64,000 nt of DNA from Gammaproteobacteria bacterium (GTDB lineage: Bacteria; Pseudomonadota; Gammaproteobacteria; Xanthomonadales; Xanthomonadaceae), in NCBI GenBank assembly GCA_025352045.1, contig JANXUD010000072.1, positions 1 through 64,000 on the forward strand, read 5' to 3'. The notes under the pieces were generated by a model. It saw nothing but the letters and a program-made list of their open reading frames with translations. It did not search any database and was not told the origin of the DNA. The position numbers and the translations under genes are program-made. The number at the start of each line of letters is the position of its first letter. Position 1 is the stretch's first letter. This document shows positions 36,302 to 46,023 of the stretch, in pieces.

Positions 36302-37969
36302 TTGCATCCCATTCCGGTCCCGCGCCGACCGCTGGCGCCCCAGGAGCTCCACCTGCGCCATCCAGCCCTGCTGACGCTTGCAATCACCCTCGCCATTGGC
36401 CTGCCGGCGACGCCCGCGCACGCCCAGGACAAGGGCCTGCCCGACATCGGCTCGTCGGCCGAGGAGTTGCTGACCCCGGCGCAGGAAACCGAGATCGGCG
36501 CCTATACCCTGTACCAGCTGCGTCGCTACGGCTACGTGCTGGAGGATCCGCTGATTGATTCCTGGCTGGATACGGTCGGCCATCGACTGGCGGCGGTGTC
36601 CGACCGGCCCGAGCAGGGATTCAGCTTTTTCCTGCTTCGCGACCGGCAGATCAATGCCTTCGCCACCCTGGGCGGCTTCGTCGGCGTGAACGCCGGCACG
36701 GTGCTGGCGGCCGAGCGCGAGGACGAACTGGCCGGCGTGCTCGCGCACGAGATTTCGCATGTCACCCAGCGCCACGTACTGCGCGCGGTCGAACGGGCCA
36801 AGAAGGACCAGATCCCGATCATGCTGGCGACGCTGGGCGTAATCCTGGCGGCCCAGAAGACCAGCGGCAGCAACAAGGACGGCTACGGCGACAGCCGCGC
36901 GAACGCCATCCAGGCCGCGGTGCTGGCCGGCCAGGGCCTGGCGGCGCAGCGACAGATCGACTACACGCGCAGCGTCGAGACCGAGGCCGACCGGGTCGGC
37001 ATCCAGACCCTGTACCGGGCCGGCTACGACGCCAACGGCATGGGCGATTTCTTCGAGAGGATGGAACGGCTGACCCGCGGCGACTCGGGCGGCTACCAGA
37101 CGCCCGCCTACCTGCAGGACCATCCGGTCACCACCACGCGCCTGAGCGAGGCCCGGGATCGCGCCGCGAAGCTGCAACGCGAGCGCCCGGTGCTGCGCAC
37201 CCAGTCGGCGGCGCAGCCGAGCCTGCTGCTGCCCTGGGGCCTGAGCGCCAATGCCGACACTGCCAGCGCCCGGCCCGCCGCCATGTTCGAGTGGGCGCGC
37301 GAGCGCCTGCGCGTGCTGACTGCCAAATCGCCGGCCCAGGGACTGCGCGAAACCCAGCAGGCCCTGGCCGACGCCGGTCCGAAAGCCAGCGACGCGCGCC
37401 GCTACGCGGTGGCGCTGTCGCAGATGAAGGTCGGCTATCCGGCCGCGGCCGACGCCGTCCTGCAGCCGCTCGCCTCGCGCCATCCGGACAACATCTGGAT
37501 TGGCCTGGCCCTGGCCGAGAATGCCTTCGTGGCGCGCGACCCGGCGCTCTCGAAAACCCGCTACGAACGCCTGTTGGCCGCGCATCCCGACGATCGCGCC
37601 GTGATCCTGAGCTATGCCGAGACCCTCAACGACATCGGCGGCGCCGAGTCCGGCCGGCGCGCCCAGGCCATCCTGCGTCCCCTGCTGTCGGCCAATGGCG
37701 ACAACCCCCTGTTCCAGGCCAACTACGCCCGCGCCAGCGAACTGGCCGGCGATACCGCCCGTGCCGGCGAGGCCTATGCCGAGGCGGCCTGGCTCAATGG
37801 CCGCGCCGAGGACGCCCTGAACCAGTTGACGGCCCTGCTCAAGCGCGACGACCTGGGCTACATCCAGCGCGCCCGCATCGAGGCGCGGATCGCCGCCCTC
37901 ACTCCCGAGGTGCTGGACATGAAGCGGCGCAAGATCAAGCCCCAGGACCTTCCCCCTGACGGCACCTGA
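36302..37969 (+). CDS. bepA: BepA-like M48 zinc metalloprotease with TPR tail
   Basis: 555-residue periplasmic protease/chaperone resembling BepA (YfgC), which supports LptD and outer-membrane protein assembly. Signal peptide about 20-41 (ending AHA). Catalytic HEISH at 149-153 with third ligand in ETEAD (Glu226). A C-terminal TPR-like helical region lies from about 310. The longest plausible start is TTG at 36302; no ATG or GTG occurs in frame before the signal peptide, so the start is uncertain. E. coli BepA is about 490 residues; the extra length is in the N-terminal leader and TPR end. Confidence 0.85.
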   Translation: MHPIPVPRRPLAPQELHLRHPALLTLAITLAIGLPATPAHAQDKGLPDIGSSAEELLTPAQETEIGAYTLYQLRRYGYVLEDPLIDSWLDTVGHRLAAVSDRPEQGFSFFLLRDRQINAFATLGGFVGVNAGTVLAAEREDELAGVLAHEISHVTQRHVLRAVERAKKDQIPIMLATLGVILAAQKTSGSNKDGYGDSRANAIQAAVLAGQGLAAQRQIDYTRSVETEADRVGIQTLYRAGYDANGMGDFFERMERLTRGDSGGYQTPAYLQDHPVTTTRLSEARDRAAKLQRERPVLRTQSAAQPSLLLPWGLSANADTASARPAAMFEWARERLRVLTAKSPAQGLRETQQALADAGPKASDARRYAVALSQMKVGYPAAADAVLQPLASRHPDNIWIGLALAENAFVARDPALSKTRYERLLAAHPDDRAVILSYAETLNDIGGAESGRRAQAILRPLLSANGDNPLFQANYARASELAGDTARAGEAYAEAAWLNGRAEDALNQLTALLKRDDLGYIQRARIEARIAALTPEVLDMKRRKIKPQDLPPDGT

Positions 37970-38021
37970 CCGCCCGTCGGCGGCATGCCGCGGCCCGGGC
38001 GCGGCGTTCGGGGCGGTGGCT

Positions 38022-38039
38022 GCGTCACACGACGGTCAC
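38022..38039 (+). promoter_or_regulatory. Pho-box-like site upstream of phoB
   Basis: GCGTCAC-ACGA-CGGTCAC: two 7-base direct repeats in 11-base register, matching the CTGTCAY-N4-CTGTCAY layout of PhoB sites. A -10-like TTATCT follows at 38047-38052, 7 bases downstream, and the phoB GTG at 38087. It fits autoregulation of phoBR. Confidence 0.5.
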
Positions 38040-38086
38040 GAAAGTGTTATCTACTGCCGCCGGCCCCCTCGGCCGCCGGAGTCATC

Positions 38087-38776
38087 GTGCTGAAACGCAT
38101 CCTGATCGTCGAAGACGAGCCTGCGATCCGCGACATGGTTGCCTTCGCCCTGCGCAAGGGCGGCCACGAACCGGTGCATGCGGCGGACGGCCGCGAGGCC
38201 GCGGCAGCCATCGCCGAGAAGGTGCCCGACCTGATCCTGCTGGACTGGATGCTGCCAGGCGCAAGCGGCCTGGAGCTGGCCCGGCGCTGGCGGCGCGAGG
38301 AACTGACCCGCGACGTGCCGATCATCATGCTCACCGCCCGCGGCGAGGAAAACGACCGGGTCAGCGGCCTCGAATCGGGCATCGACGATTACGTGGTCAA
38401 GCCCTTTTCCGCGCGAGAGCTGCTGGCGCGGATCAAGGCAGTGCTGCGCCGCTCGCGCGACGACAGCGACGACGGCTCGGTCAGCGCCGGCGCCCTGCGC
38501 ATCGACTGCGCCGCCCACCGGGTCTACGCCGGCGGGCAGGCCCTGCACGTGGGTCCGACTGAATACCGCCTGCTGCATTTCTTCATGACCCACGCCGATC
38601 GCGTCTATACCCGCGCCCAGTTGCTCGACCACATCTGGGGCGGCAACGTGTACGTGGAGGAACGCACCGTGGACGTGCATATCCGCCGCCTGCGCAAGGC
38701 GCTCGAGCCGACCGGGCTGCAGGACATGGTGCAGACCGTGCGCGGCACCGGCTACCGCTTCTCCCAGTCGCCATGA
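38087..38776 (+). CDS. phoB: Phosphate regulon response regulator PhoB
   Basis: 229 residues, the exact usual PhoB length. Receiver domain with phospho-acceptor Asp53 (LLDWMLPG) and Lys in [17 protein letters not shown]. OmpR-type winged helix with [29 protein letters not shown] start at 38087 gives the family N-terminus ([16 protein letters not shown]) and has CGGAG upstream. Activates phosphate-starvation genes when phosphorylated by PhoR. A Pho box is found in its own promoter. Confidence 0.95.
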   Translation: MLKRILIVEDEPAIRDMVAFALRKGGHEPVHAADGREAAAAIAEKVPDLILLDWMLPGASGLELARRWRREELTRDVPIIMLTARGEENDRVSGLESGIDDYVVKPFSARELLARIKAVLRRSRDDSDDGSVSAGALRIDCAAHRVYAGGQALHVGPTEYRLLHFFMTHADRVYTRAQLLDHIWGGNVYVEERTVDVHIRRLRKALEPTGLQDMVQTVRGTGYRFSQSP

Positions 38777-38813
38777 GGGCAGCGCGCAAGCCAGCCCGCG
38801 CGCGAGCCCTAGC

Positions 38814-40142
<1,329 letters not shown>

Positions 40143-40147
40143 CCGGT

Positions 40148-40153
40148 TATCAT
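40148..40153 (+). promoter_or_regulatory. Candidate -10 of ppk1 (leaderless layout)
   Basis: TATCAT in the 17-base phoR-ppk1 gap, ending 6 bases before the ppk1 ATG. It would give an extra promoter separate from phoB, with little or no leader. Confidence 0.35.
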
Positions 40154-40159
40154 CGCGGC

Positions 40160-42233
40160 ATGAACGCGAAGATGGCCCATCCCGAACCGCTCGAGGGAGA
40201 ACTCTTCCTCAACCGCGAGTTGTCGCAGCTGGAGTTCAACTTCCGCGTGCTGGCGCAAGCGGCCGACCGCGCGATCCCGCTGCTCGAGCGGCTGCGCTAC
40301 CTGTGCATCGCCTGCACGAACCTGGACGAATTCTTCGAAGTGCGCGTGGCCACGGTGCTGGCCGCGCTGGAATTCGGCGCGCCCCTGCTGCCCGACCGCA
40401 CCGACCCGCGCATCGTGCTCGAGCGCCTGCATGCCGTGGCCGGGCGCATGGTGGACGAGCAGTACCGGCTGTGGAACGAAGACCTGCGCCCGGAACTGAT
40501 GGAGGCGGGCATCCGCGTGCTCAGCCGGGACACCTGGACCCCCGACCAGCGCGGCTGGCTGCAGCGCTATTTCCGCGACGAAGTACTGCCCGTGCTGTCG
40601 CCGATCGGCCTGGACCCGGCGCATCCTTTCCCGCGCATCCTCAACAAGAGCCTGAACGTCGTGGTGGTGCTCGATGGCCGCGACGCCTTCGGCCGCAAGG
40701 GCGGCATGGCGATCGTGCGCGCCCCCCGGTCACTGCCCCGGATCATCCAGTTGCCCGAAGCGGTGTCCGGCGGCAAGCACGACTTCGTGTTCCTGTCGGC
40801 CCTGCTCACCGCCTTCGTGGACGACCTGTTCCCCGGCCTGAAGGTGCGCGGCGCCTACCAGTTCCGGGTCACGCGGAATTCGGAACTGTTCGTGGACGAG
40901 GAGGAAGTCGAAAACCTCGCCAGCGCGCTCAAGGGCGAGCTGCTCAGCCGCGGCTTCCGCCCCGCCGTGCGCCTGGAAATCGCCGAGAACTGCCCGCGCA
41001 GCATCGTCAATACCCTGCTCCAGCATTTCCAGCTCGAACCGGGCGCGGTCTACAAGATCAACGGGCCGGTCAACCTCAACCGGGTGACCCAGGTGTACGA
41101 CCTCGCCGATCGCCCCGACCTGAAGTTCCCGGCGTTCACCCCGCGGGCGCCCGACCTGGACGCGGACGCGCCGTTCGAGACCCTGCGCGAGCGCGACGTG
41201 CTGCTGCACCACCCCTTCGAAAGCTTCGGCGCGGTGCTCGACCTGCTGCAGGCCGCGTCCACCGATCCGGCCGTGCTGGCGATCAAGCAGACCCTGTACC
41301 GCACCGGAGGACTCCCGGATCATCGAGCACCTGATCGCCGCCGCGCGCAATGGCAAGGACGTCACCGTGGTGGTGGAGTTGCGCGCGCGCTTCGACGAGG
41401 AAGCCAATCTCAACCTGGCCGACCGCCTGCAGGAAGCCGGCGTGCAGGTGATGTACGGCGTGGTCGGCTACAAGACCCACGCCAAGATGTTGATGATCGT
41501 GCGCCGCGAGGGCCATTCCCTGCGCCGCTACGTGCACCTGGGCACCGGCAACTACCATGCCGGCACCGCGAAGGCCTACACCGACATCGGCCTGATGACC
41601 GCCGATCCGCAGATCGGCGCCGACGTGCATGGCCTGTTCCAGCAACTGTCGGGACTGGCGCCGATCGTCAAGCTCGAACGCATGATGGCCTCGCCCTTCA
41701 CCCTGCACAGCGGCCTGCTGGCGCGGATCGAACGCGAGGCCGTGCATGCGCGCGCCGGGCGCCCGGGCCGGATCATCGCGCGCATGAACGCGCTCAACGA
41801 AGCCGGCGTGATCGCGGCGCTGTACGCCGCGTCCCAGGCCGGCGCACAGGTTGACCTGGTGGTGCGCGGCGCCTGCTGCCTGCGCCCCGGGGTGCGTGGC
41901 CTGTCCGACAACATCAGAGTGCGCTCGGTGATCGGCCGCTTCCTGGAACACAGCCGGGTGTACTGGTTCGGCAACGACGGCGCGCCGGAAATCTTCTGCT
42001 CCAGCGCGGACTGGATGGAGCGAAACCTGCTGCGCCGGGTCGAGACCTGCTTCCCGATCCTGGATCCGGCGCTGGCGCAGCGCGTATTCGACGAAACCCT
42101 GGCCAATTACCTGCGCGACAACCAGCAGGCCTGGGTGTTGCATCCGGACGGGCGCTATACGCGCGTCCTGCCCGGCGCCGACGAGCCCGCGTTTTCCGCG
42201 CAGGCGGACCTGCTTGCACGGCTGTGCGGCTGA
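40160..42233 (+). pseudogene. ppk1: Polyphosphate kinase, frameshifted
   Basis: PPK1 makes inorganic polyphosphate from ATP. The frame is intact from ATG 40160 to about residue 382 (AIKQTLYRTG), then breaks at ACCGGAGG (41303-41310). Sequence after that continues as normal PPK1 in another frame (DSRIIEHLIAAARNGKDVTV ... to the stop at 42231-42233). Compared with the family (YRTGE/K-D/N-S), two bases are missing; a single-base insertion is the alternative. The phosphohistidine block (KTHAKMLMIVRR) and FLEHSRVYWF lie past the break, so the N-terminal product alone, about 564 residues with a junk tail, could not be active. The downstream frame shows no further damage. A sequencing or assembly error is equally possible. 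Confidence 0.88.
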
Positions 42234-43774
42234 TGGCCCGCGCCTCCAGTGGTAGCGCAAAGGCCGCGGCAGCGGCGGAGACCGCAGACGGCGACCTGCT
42301 CGCCGCCGTGGACCTGGGCTCGAACAGCTTCCACATGGTGGTCGCGCGCGCGGTGCTCGGGCAATTGCGCATCGTCGACCGGATCAAGGAAAACGTGCGC
42401 CTGGCCGCCGGCCTGCAGGACGGTGAACTGAGCCCGGAGGCGTTGCGCCGCGCCGAGGACTGCCTGCAGCGCTTCGGCCAGCGCCTGGCCCATATTCCCA
42501 ACCGCCGGGTGCGGGCGATCGCCACCAACACGGTGCGCCAGCTGCGCCAGCCACAACAGTTCCTGGCGCCCGCCGAGGCCGCGCTCGGGCACGACATCGA
42601 GGTCGTGTCGGGCCGCGAGGAAGCGCGCCTGATCTGGCTGGGCGTCGCGCATGGCAATCCACCGGGCGAGCGCAGTCGCCTGGTGATCGACATCGGCGGC
42701 GGCTCGACCGAGTTCATCGTCGGCTCCGGCTTCGAGGCGCTCGAGCGCGAGAGCCTGCAGATGGGCTGCATCGCCACTACGCGACGCTTCTTCTCCGACG
42801 GCAAGCTGTCGCCAGGACGCTGGAAGGACGCCCGCACCGAGATCACCGCCGAGTTCCAGCAGTTTTCCAGCACCTTCCGCCACCTGGGCTGGGAGGAAGC
42901 CTATGGCTCCTCGGGCACGATCAAGGCGATCGGCGAGGTCGCGGTGGCGATGAAGCTCGGGCGCGAAGGCGGCATCGGCGCCGAGGCGCTGGAGGCGATC
43001 CGCCAGAAGCTGCTCGGCTTTTCGCGCATCGACGACATCCGCCTGCCCGGCCTGTCCGCCGACCGCCGCCCGGTGATCGCCGGCGGCCTGCTGATCCTGG
43101 ACGCGGTATTCGGCGAACTCGGGCTGGCCCGCATGCTGGTCAGCGAAAACGCACTGCGCGAGGGCGTGCTGTACGACATCCTGGGCCGCGACACCGGCGA
43201 CGATCCGCGCGAGGCATCGATCGAGGCCCTGGTCGCGCGCTACGACGCCGACCGCGCGCAGGCCGCACGGGTCGCGGAAACGGCGTATTCGCTGTTCGAC
43301 CAGGTGGCGAAGGACTGGCAGCTCAATGGCGACGACCGGCGGCTGCTCGGCTGGGCCGCGGAGGTGCACGAACTGGGCCTGGCCATCGCCCACAGCCAGC
43401 ACCACCAGCACGGCGCCTACCTGGTGGAGAACTCCGACATCGCCGGATTCTCGCGCACGGAGCAGCAATTCCTGTCCGCTCTGGTGCGCAACCAGCGCCG
43501 CGGCCTAGACTTGTCGGCGATCCAGGCCCTGCCCGATCGCATGGCCGCGGCCGCGCTGCATTGCGCCCTGATCCTGCGCCTGGCGGTGCTGCTGCACCGG
43601 AGCCACGACCGCCTGCAGATTCCCGTGCTGGCGGCCAAGGCGCTCGACGATGGCCTGCGCCTGACCGTGGCGCGCAAGTGGCTGGCCGAGAACCCGCTGA
43701 CCGAAGCCGACCTCGCTACCGAGAAGGACTACCTGGCCGAGCGCGACCTGCGCCTCGACATCAAGACTCCCTGA
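42233..43774 (+). CDS. ppx: Exopolyphosphatase / pppGpp phosphohydrolase family
   Basis: 513 residues. Actin-like N-terminal domain with phosphate loops LAAVDLGSNSFHMVVAR and VIDIGGGSTEFIVGSG; catalytic Glu region in SGREEARLIWLGV. C-terminal HD-like helical domain (LGWAAEVHELGLAIAHSQHH, GAYLVENSDIAGFSR). Degrades polyphosphate made by PPK1, and the related GppA cleaves pppGpp. ATG at 42233 shares one base with the ppk1 stop (TGATG), so expression is normally coupled to complete translation of ppk1. The frameshift above would disturb that. Ends 4 bases from the convergent PLD gene. Confidence 0.94.
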   Translation: MARASSGSAKAAAAAETADGDLLAAVDLGSNSFHMVVARAVLGQLRIVDRIKENVRLAAGLQDGELSPEALRRAEDCLQRFGQRLAHIPNRRVRAIATNTVRQLRQPQQFLAPAEAALGHDIEVVSGREEARLIWLGVAHGNPPGERSRLVIDIGGGSTEFIVGSGFEALERESLQMGCIATTRRFFSDGKLSPGRWKDARTEITAEFQQFSSTFRHLGWEEAYGSSGTIKAIGEVAVAMKLGREGGIGAEALEAIRQKLLGFSRIDDIRLPGLSADRRPVIAGGLLILDAVFGELGLARMLVSENALREGVLYDILGRDTGDDPREASIEALVARYDADRAQAARVAETAYSLFDQVAKDWQLNGDDRRLLGWAAEVHELGLAIAHSQHHQHGAYLVENSDIAGFSRTEQQFLSALVRNQRRGLDLSAIQALPDRMAAAALHCALILRLAVLLHRSHDRLQIPVLAAKALDDGLRLTVARKWLAENPLTEADLATEKDYLAERDLRLDIKTP

Positions 43775-43778
43775 TTGC

Positions 43779-45383
43779 CTACAGCAGGCCGTCGATCGGC
43801 AGCAGCTTCATCATCATGACCTCGACGCGGCGAATCGCGGACGCCTCGGGCTCGTGCTCGTAGATCACTTCCTTGCCGCCTTCCTCGGTGCGCCAGTGGA
43901 TGAAGCTGCCATCGCCCTTGCCGTCGCCGTCCTTGTCCGTGCCGCTGGCCAGGACCTGGTAGGCGTTGGCTGGTTGGCGCAGGATGTTGAAGTAGTCGAG
44001 GATGGCCTTGGCCAGCGCCGGCGAGTCCACCACGAAGCCCATCTCCGTGTTGATCAGCTTGGAGCGGTTGTCCATGTTCATCGAACCGACGAACACATAG
44101 CGCGAGTCCACCACGAAGGCCTTGGCGTGCAGGCCGACCGCGCTTTCCTTGCCGAATTCCGTCACCGACTGCTTCTGCCCGGCGCGTGGCTTCAGCTCGA
44201 ATATCTCCGCGCCGGCGCCGAGCAGAAGGCGCCGGTGCGCGGCATAGCCGACCTGCACGGCGGGTTCGTCGGTGGACGCCAGAGAATTGGTGACCAGGCG
44301 CAGCTTGACGCCACGCTTGAGCAGGCCCAGGAACTGCTGGTCCTCGGCGTCGCTGGGCACGAAGTAAGGCGAAATGATGCTGACGTCCTGCTTCGCCGCT
44401 TCGATGATGCCGCCCAGGGCAGGCGCCATGCGCAAGCCCGGCTGGTCGTCACCCCCATCGATCTTGTCGGGCTGGTCGGCCACCAGCGTGGCCGGTCCCC
44501 AGAACCAGGAGCCGCCGCGATCGGCGGTCGGGCCGTTGGGCAGTTCCTCGCCCGCCGCCTTGGCGTAATCGGACTGGGCGAAGCTGTTGGCATGCCGGTT
44601 CAACTCGGTGCGCAGGTTGGCCAGGTCGGCCTGGGAATTCTTCGCGCCCTTGAAGGCATTGGCTGGCACGGCCGCGTCGTCCGCCCAATAGGTATCGAAG
44701 ACCCGCGACGCTTCCTGCACCACCGGCCCGACCGCGAGCAGGTCGAGGTCGCGGTAGTTGTGCTCGTTGCCGGCGTCGAAGTAATCGTCGGCGATGTTCC
44801 GGCCGCCGATCACCGCGACCTTGTTGTCGACGATGAAACTCTTGTTGTGCATGCGCCGGTTCAGCCGGCGGAACTCGAGCAGCATCTGCGCCGCCTTCGA
44901 GAGCATGCCCGGCTCGCGGGTGTTGAACGGATTGAACACGCGCACCTCGATCCTGTCGTGTGCGTCGAGCGCATCGAGCATCGGCTTGGTCGCCTTGTTG
45001 TTGATGTCGTCCACCAGCAGGCGCACGCGCACGCCGCGGTCGGCGGCGGCCAGCAGGTGCTGGGCGAGCAGCTTGCCGGTGTCGTCGTTGGCGAAGATGA
45101 AGTACTGCAGGTCGACGCTGCTCTGCGCCTTGTCCACCAGCACGAGCCGGCTGAGCAGCCCGTTCGTGCTCAGGGTCAGCACGCGGAAGCCCGATTCGTT
45201 GTTCACGGCCCCGCGGATCTCGGCCACCTTCTGCACCGACTTGGCGACCGGTGATCCGGCCGCCGGCGCGATGGCCGTGCTGGCCGGCTTGTCGTAGTGT
45301 TCGCGCATGCCCTGCGTCGCGCATGCAGACAGCAATGCGGCCAACAGCACCGGCGCCAGCCGCGTCAATCCCTTCCCCGCCAT
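43779..45383 (-). CDS. Phospholipase D-family (cardiolipin synthase-like) lipoprotein
   Basis: 534 residues with a lipoprotein signal, LLSACATQ (Cys21). Two PLD HKD motifs: HNKSFIVDNKVAVIGGRN (His179, Lys181, Asp186) and HAKAFVVDSRYVFVGSMN (His419, Lys421, Asp426). The pair makes one active site, as in cardiolipin synthases and secreted PLDs. The lipid anchor puts it in the periplasm, unlike ClsA, ClsB or ClsC. ATG at 45383 begins the lipoprotein signal. It is the last minus-strand gene behind creB-creC-creD and the small membrane gene (97-base gap), so it may share their control. Confidence 0.88.
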   Translation of the reverse strand: MAGKGLTRLAPVLLAALLSACATQGMREHYDKPASTAIAPAAGSPVAKSVQKVAEIRGAVNNESGFRVLTLSTNGLLSRLVLVDKAQSSVDLQYFIFANDDTGKLLAQHLLAAADRGVRVRLLVDDINNKATKPMLDALDAHDRIEVRVFNPFNTREPGMLSKAAQMLLEFRRLNRRMHNKSFIVDNKVAVIGGRNIADDYFDAGNEHNYRDLDLLAVGPVVQEASRVFDTYWADDAAVPANAFKGAKNSQADLANLRTELNRHANSFAQSDYAKAAGEELPNGPTADRGGSWFWGPATLVADQPDKIDGGDDQPGLRMAPALGGIIEAAKQDVSIISPYFVPSDAEDQQFLGLLKRGVKLRLVTNSLASTDEPAVQVGYAAHRRLLLGAGAEIFELKPRAGQKQSVTEFGKESAVGLHAKAFVVDSRYVFVGSMNMDNRSKLINTEMGFVVDSPALAKAILDYFNILRQPANAYQVLASGTDKDGDGKGDGSFIHWRTEEGGKEVIYEHEPEASAIRRVEVMMMKLLPIDGLL

Positions 45384-45480
45384 TGTCCATCCTTGGTGTC
45401 GATCGGAGCGACGGTACGACCACCATCGTGAACGGCGACCGACGGAGTCGCCGCAATGACCATACCAGGCCGGCGAAACC

Positions 45481-46023
45481 TCAGCTGGCGAGCCGACGGG
45501 GCATGGCCGCCAGCGAAAGGAGCAGGGCCAGCAGCCAGGCGCCGACCCAGATCGGCAGGACCTGCGCCTTGCGCGCCTCGGCCTCATGCAGCGAACGACC
45601 GGCAAGCAGGTAGCCACGGCCGGGCATCGGCACGATCACCAGGGCCTCGCGCACGCCGGGCGCCGGCTGCCAGCTGAGCCGGTGCTCGCCGCCGTCCGCC
45701 TGGGCGAACACACCGCCGGGCGGGGACGGCAGGGCGCCGTGCAGGCTGGCGCTGGACCAGAGCGGGCGACCGGCCGTGTCGTAGGCAGCCAGGAACAGCC
45801 CCTCACCCGTCTCCAGGGCGATCGGCGGCGGCATCCAGCGTTCGGGGCCCTGGCCTGCGGCGATCGCCAAGGCCGCGTCATGGGCCAGGCTGCGTTGCGG
45901 CTCGTCGGCGGCCTGGCGCAGCTGCTGGTGCCAGGCGAGCAGTCCGCCGAAGGCAAGCACGCTGGTCGCCAATGCGATCGGCAGCCAGCGGCGGACTACG
46001 GACGCGGGCGCCAGCGCGTTCAA
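45481..46023 (-). CDS. Small sensor-like membrane protein coupled to creD
   Basis: 180 residues, family not recognised. Two membrane helices (about 12-30 and 157-173) flank a ~120-residue periplasmic domain containing LFLAAYDTAGRPLWSSASLHG and GYLLAGRSLHEAEARKAQV. This is the layout of the sensor half of a histidine kinase with no kinase attached. The ATG overlaps the creD stop (ATGA, 46020-46023), so it is made with CreD. Possible roles (signal input to CreC, or envelope response) are inference. Confidence 0.75.
   Translation of the reverse strand: MNALAPASVVRRWLPIALATSVLAFGGLLAWHQQLRQAADEPQRSLAHDAALAIAAGQGPERWMPPPIALETGEGLFLAAYDTAGRPLWSSASLHGALPSPPGGVFAQADGGEHRLSWQPAPGVREALVIVPMPGRGYLLAGRSLHEAEARKAQVLPIWVGAWLLALLLSLAAMPRRLAS

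Noticed and set aside
40160-41854. A 564-residue PPK variant with a new C-terminal domain
   Set aside because: The last 180 residues are Arg/Ala/Gly-rich out-of-frame translation. Real PPK1 sequence continues in the other frame.
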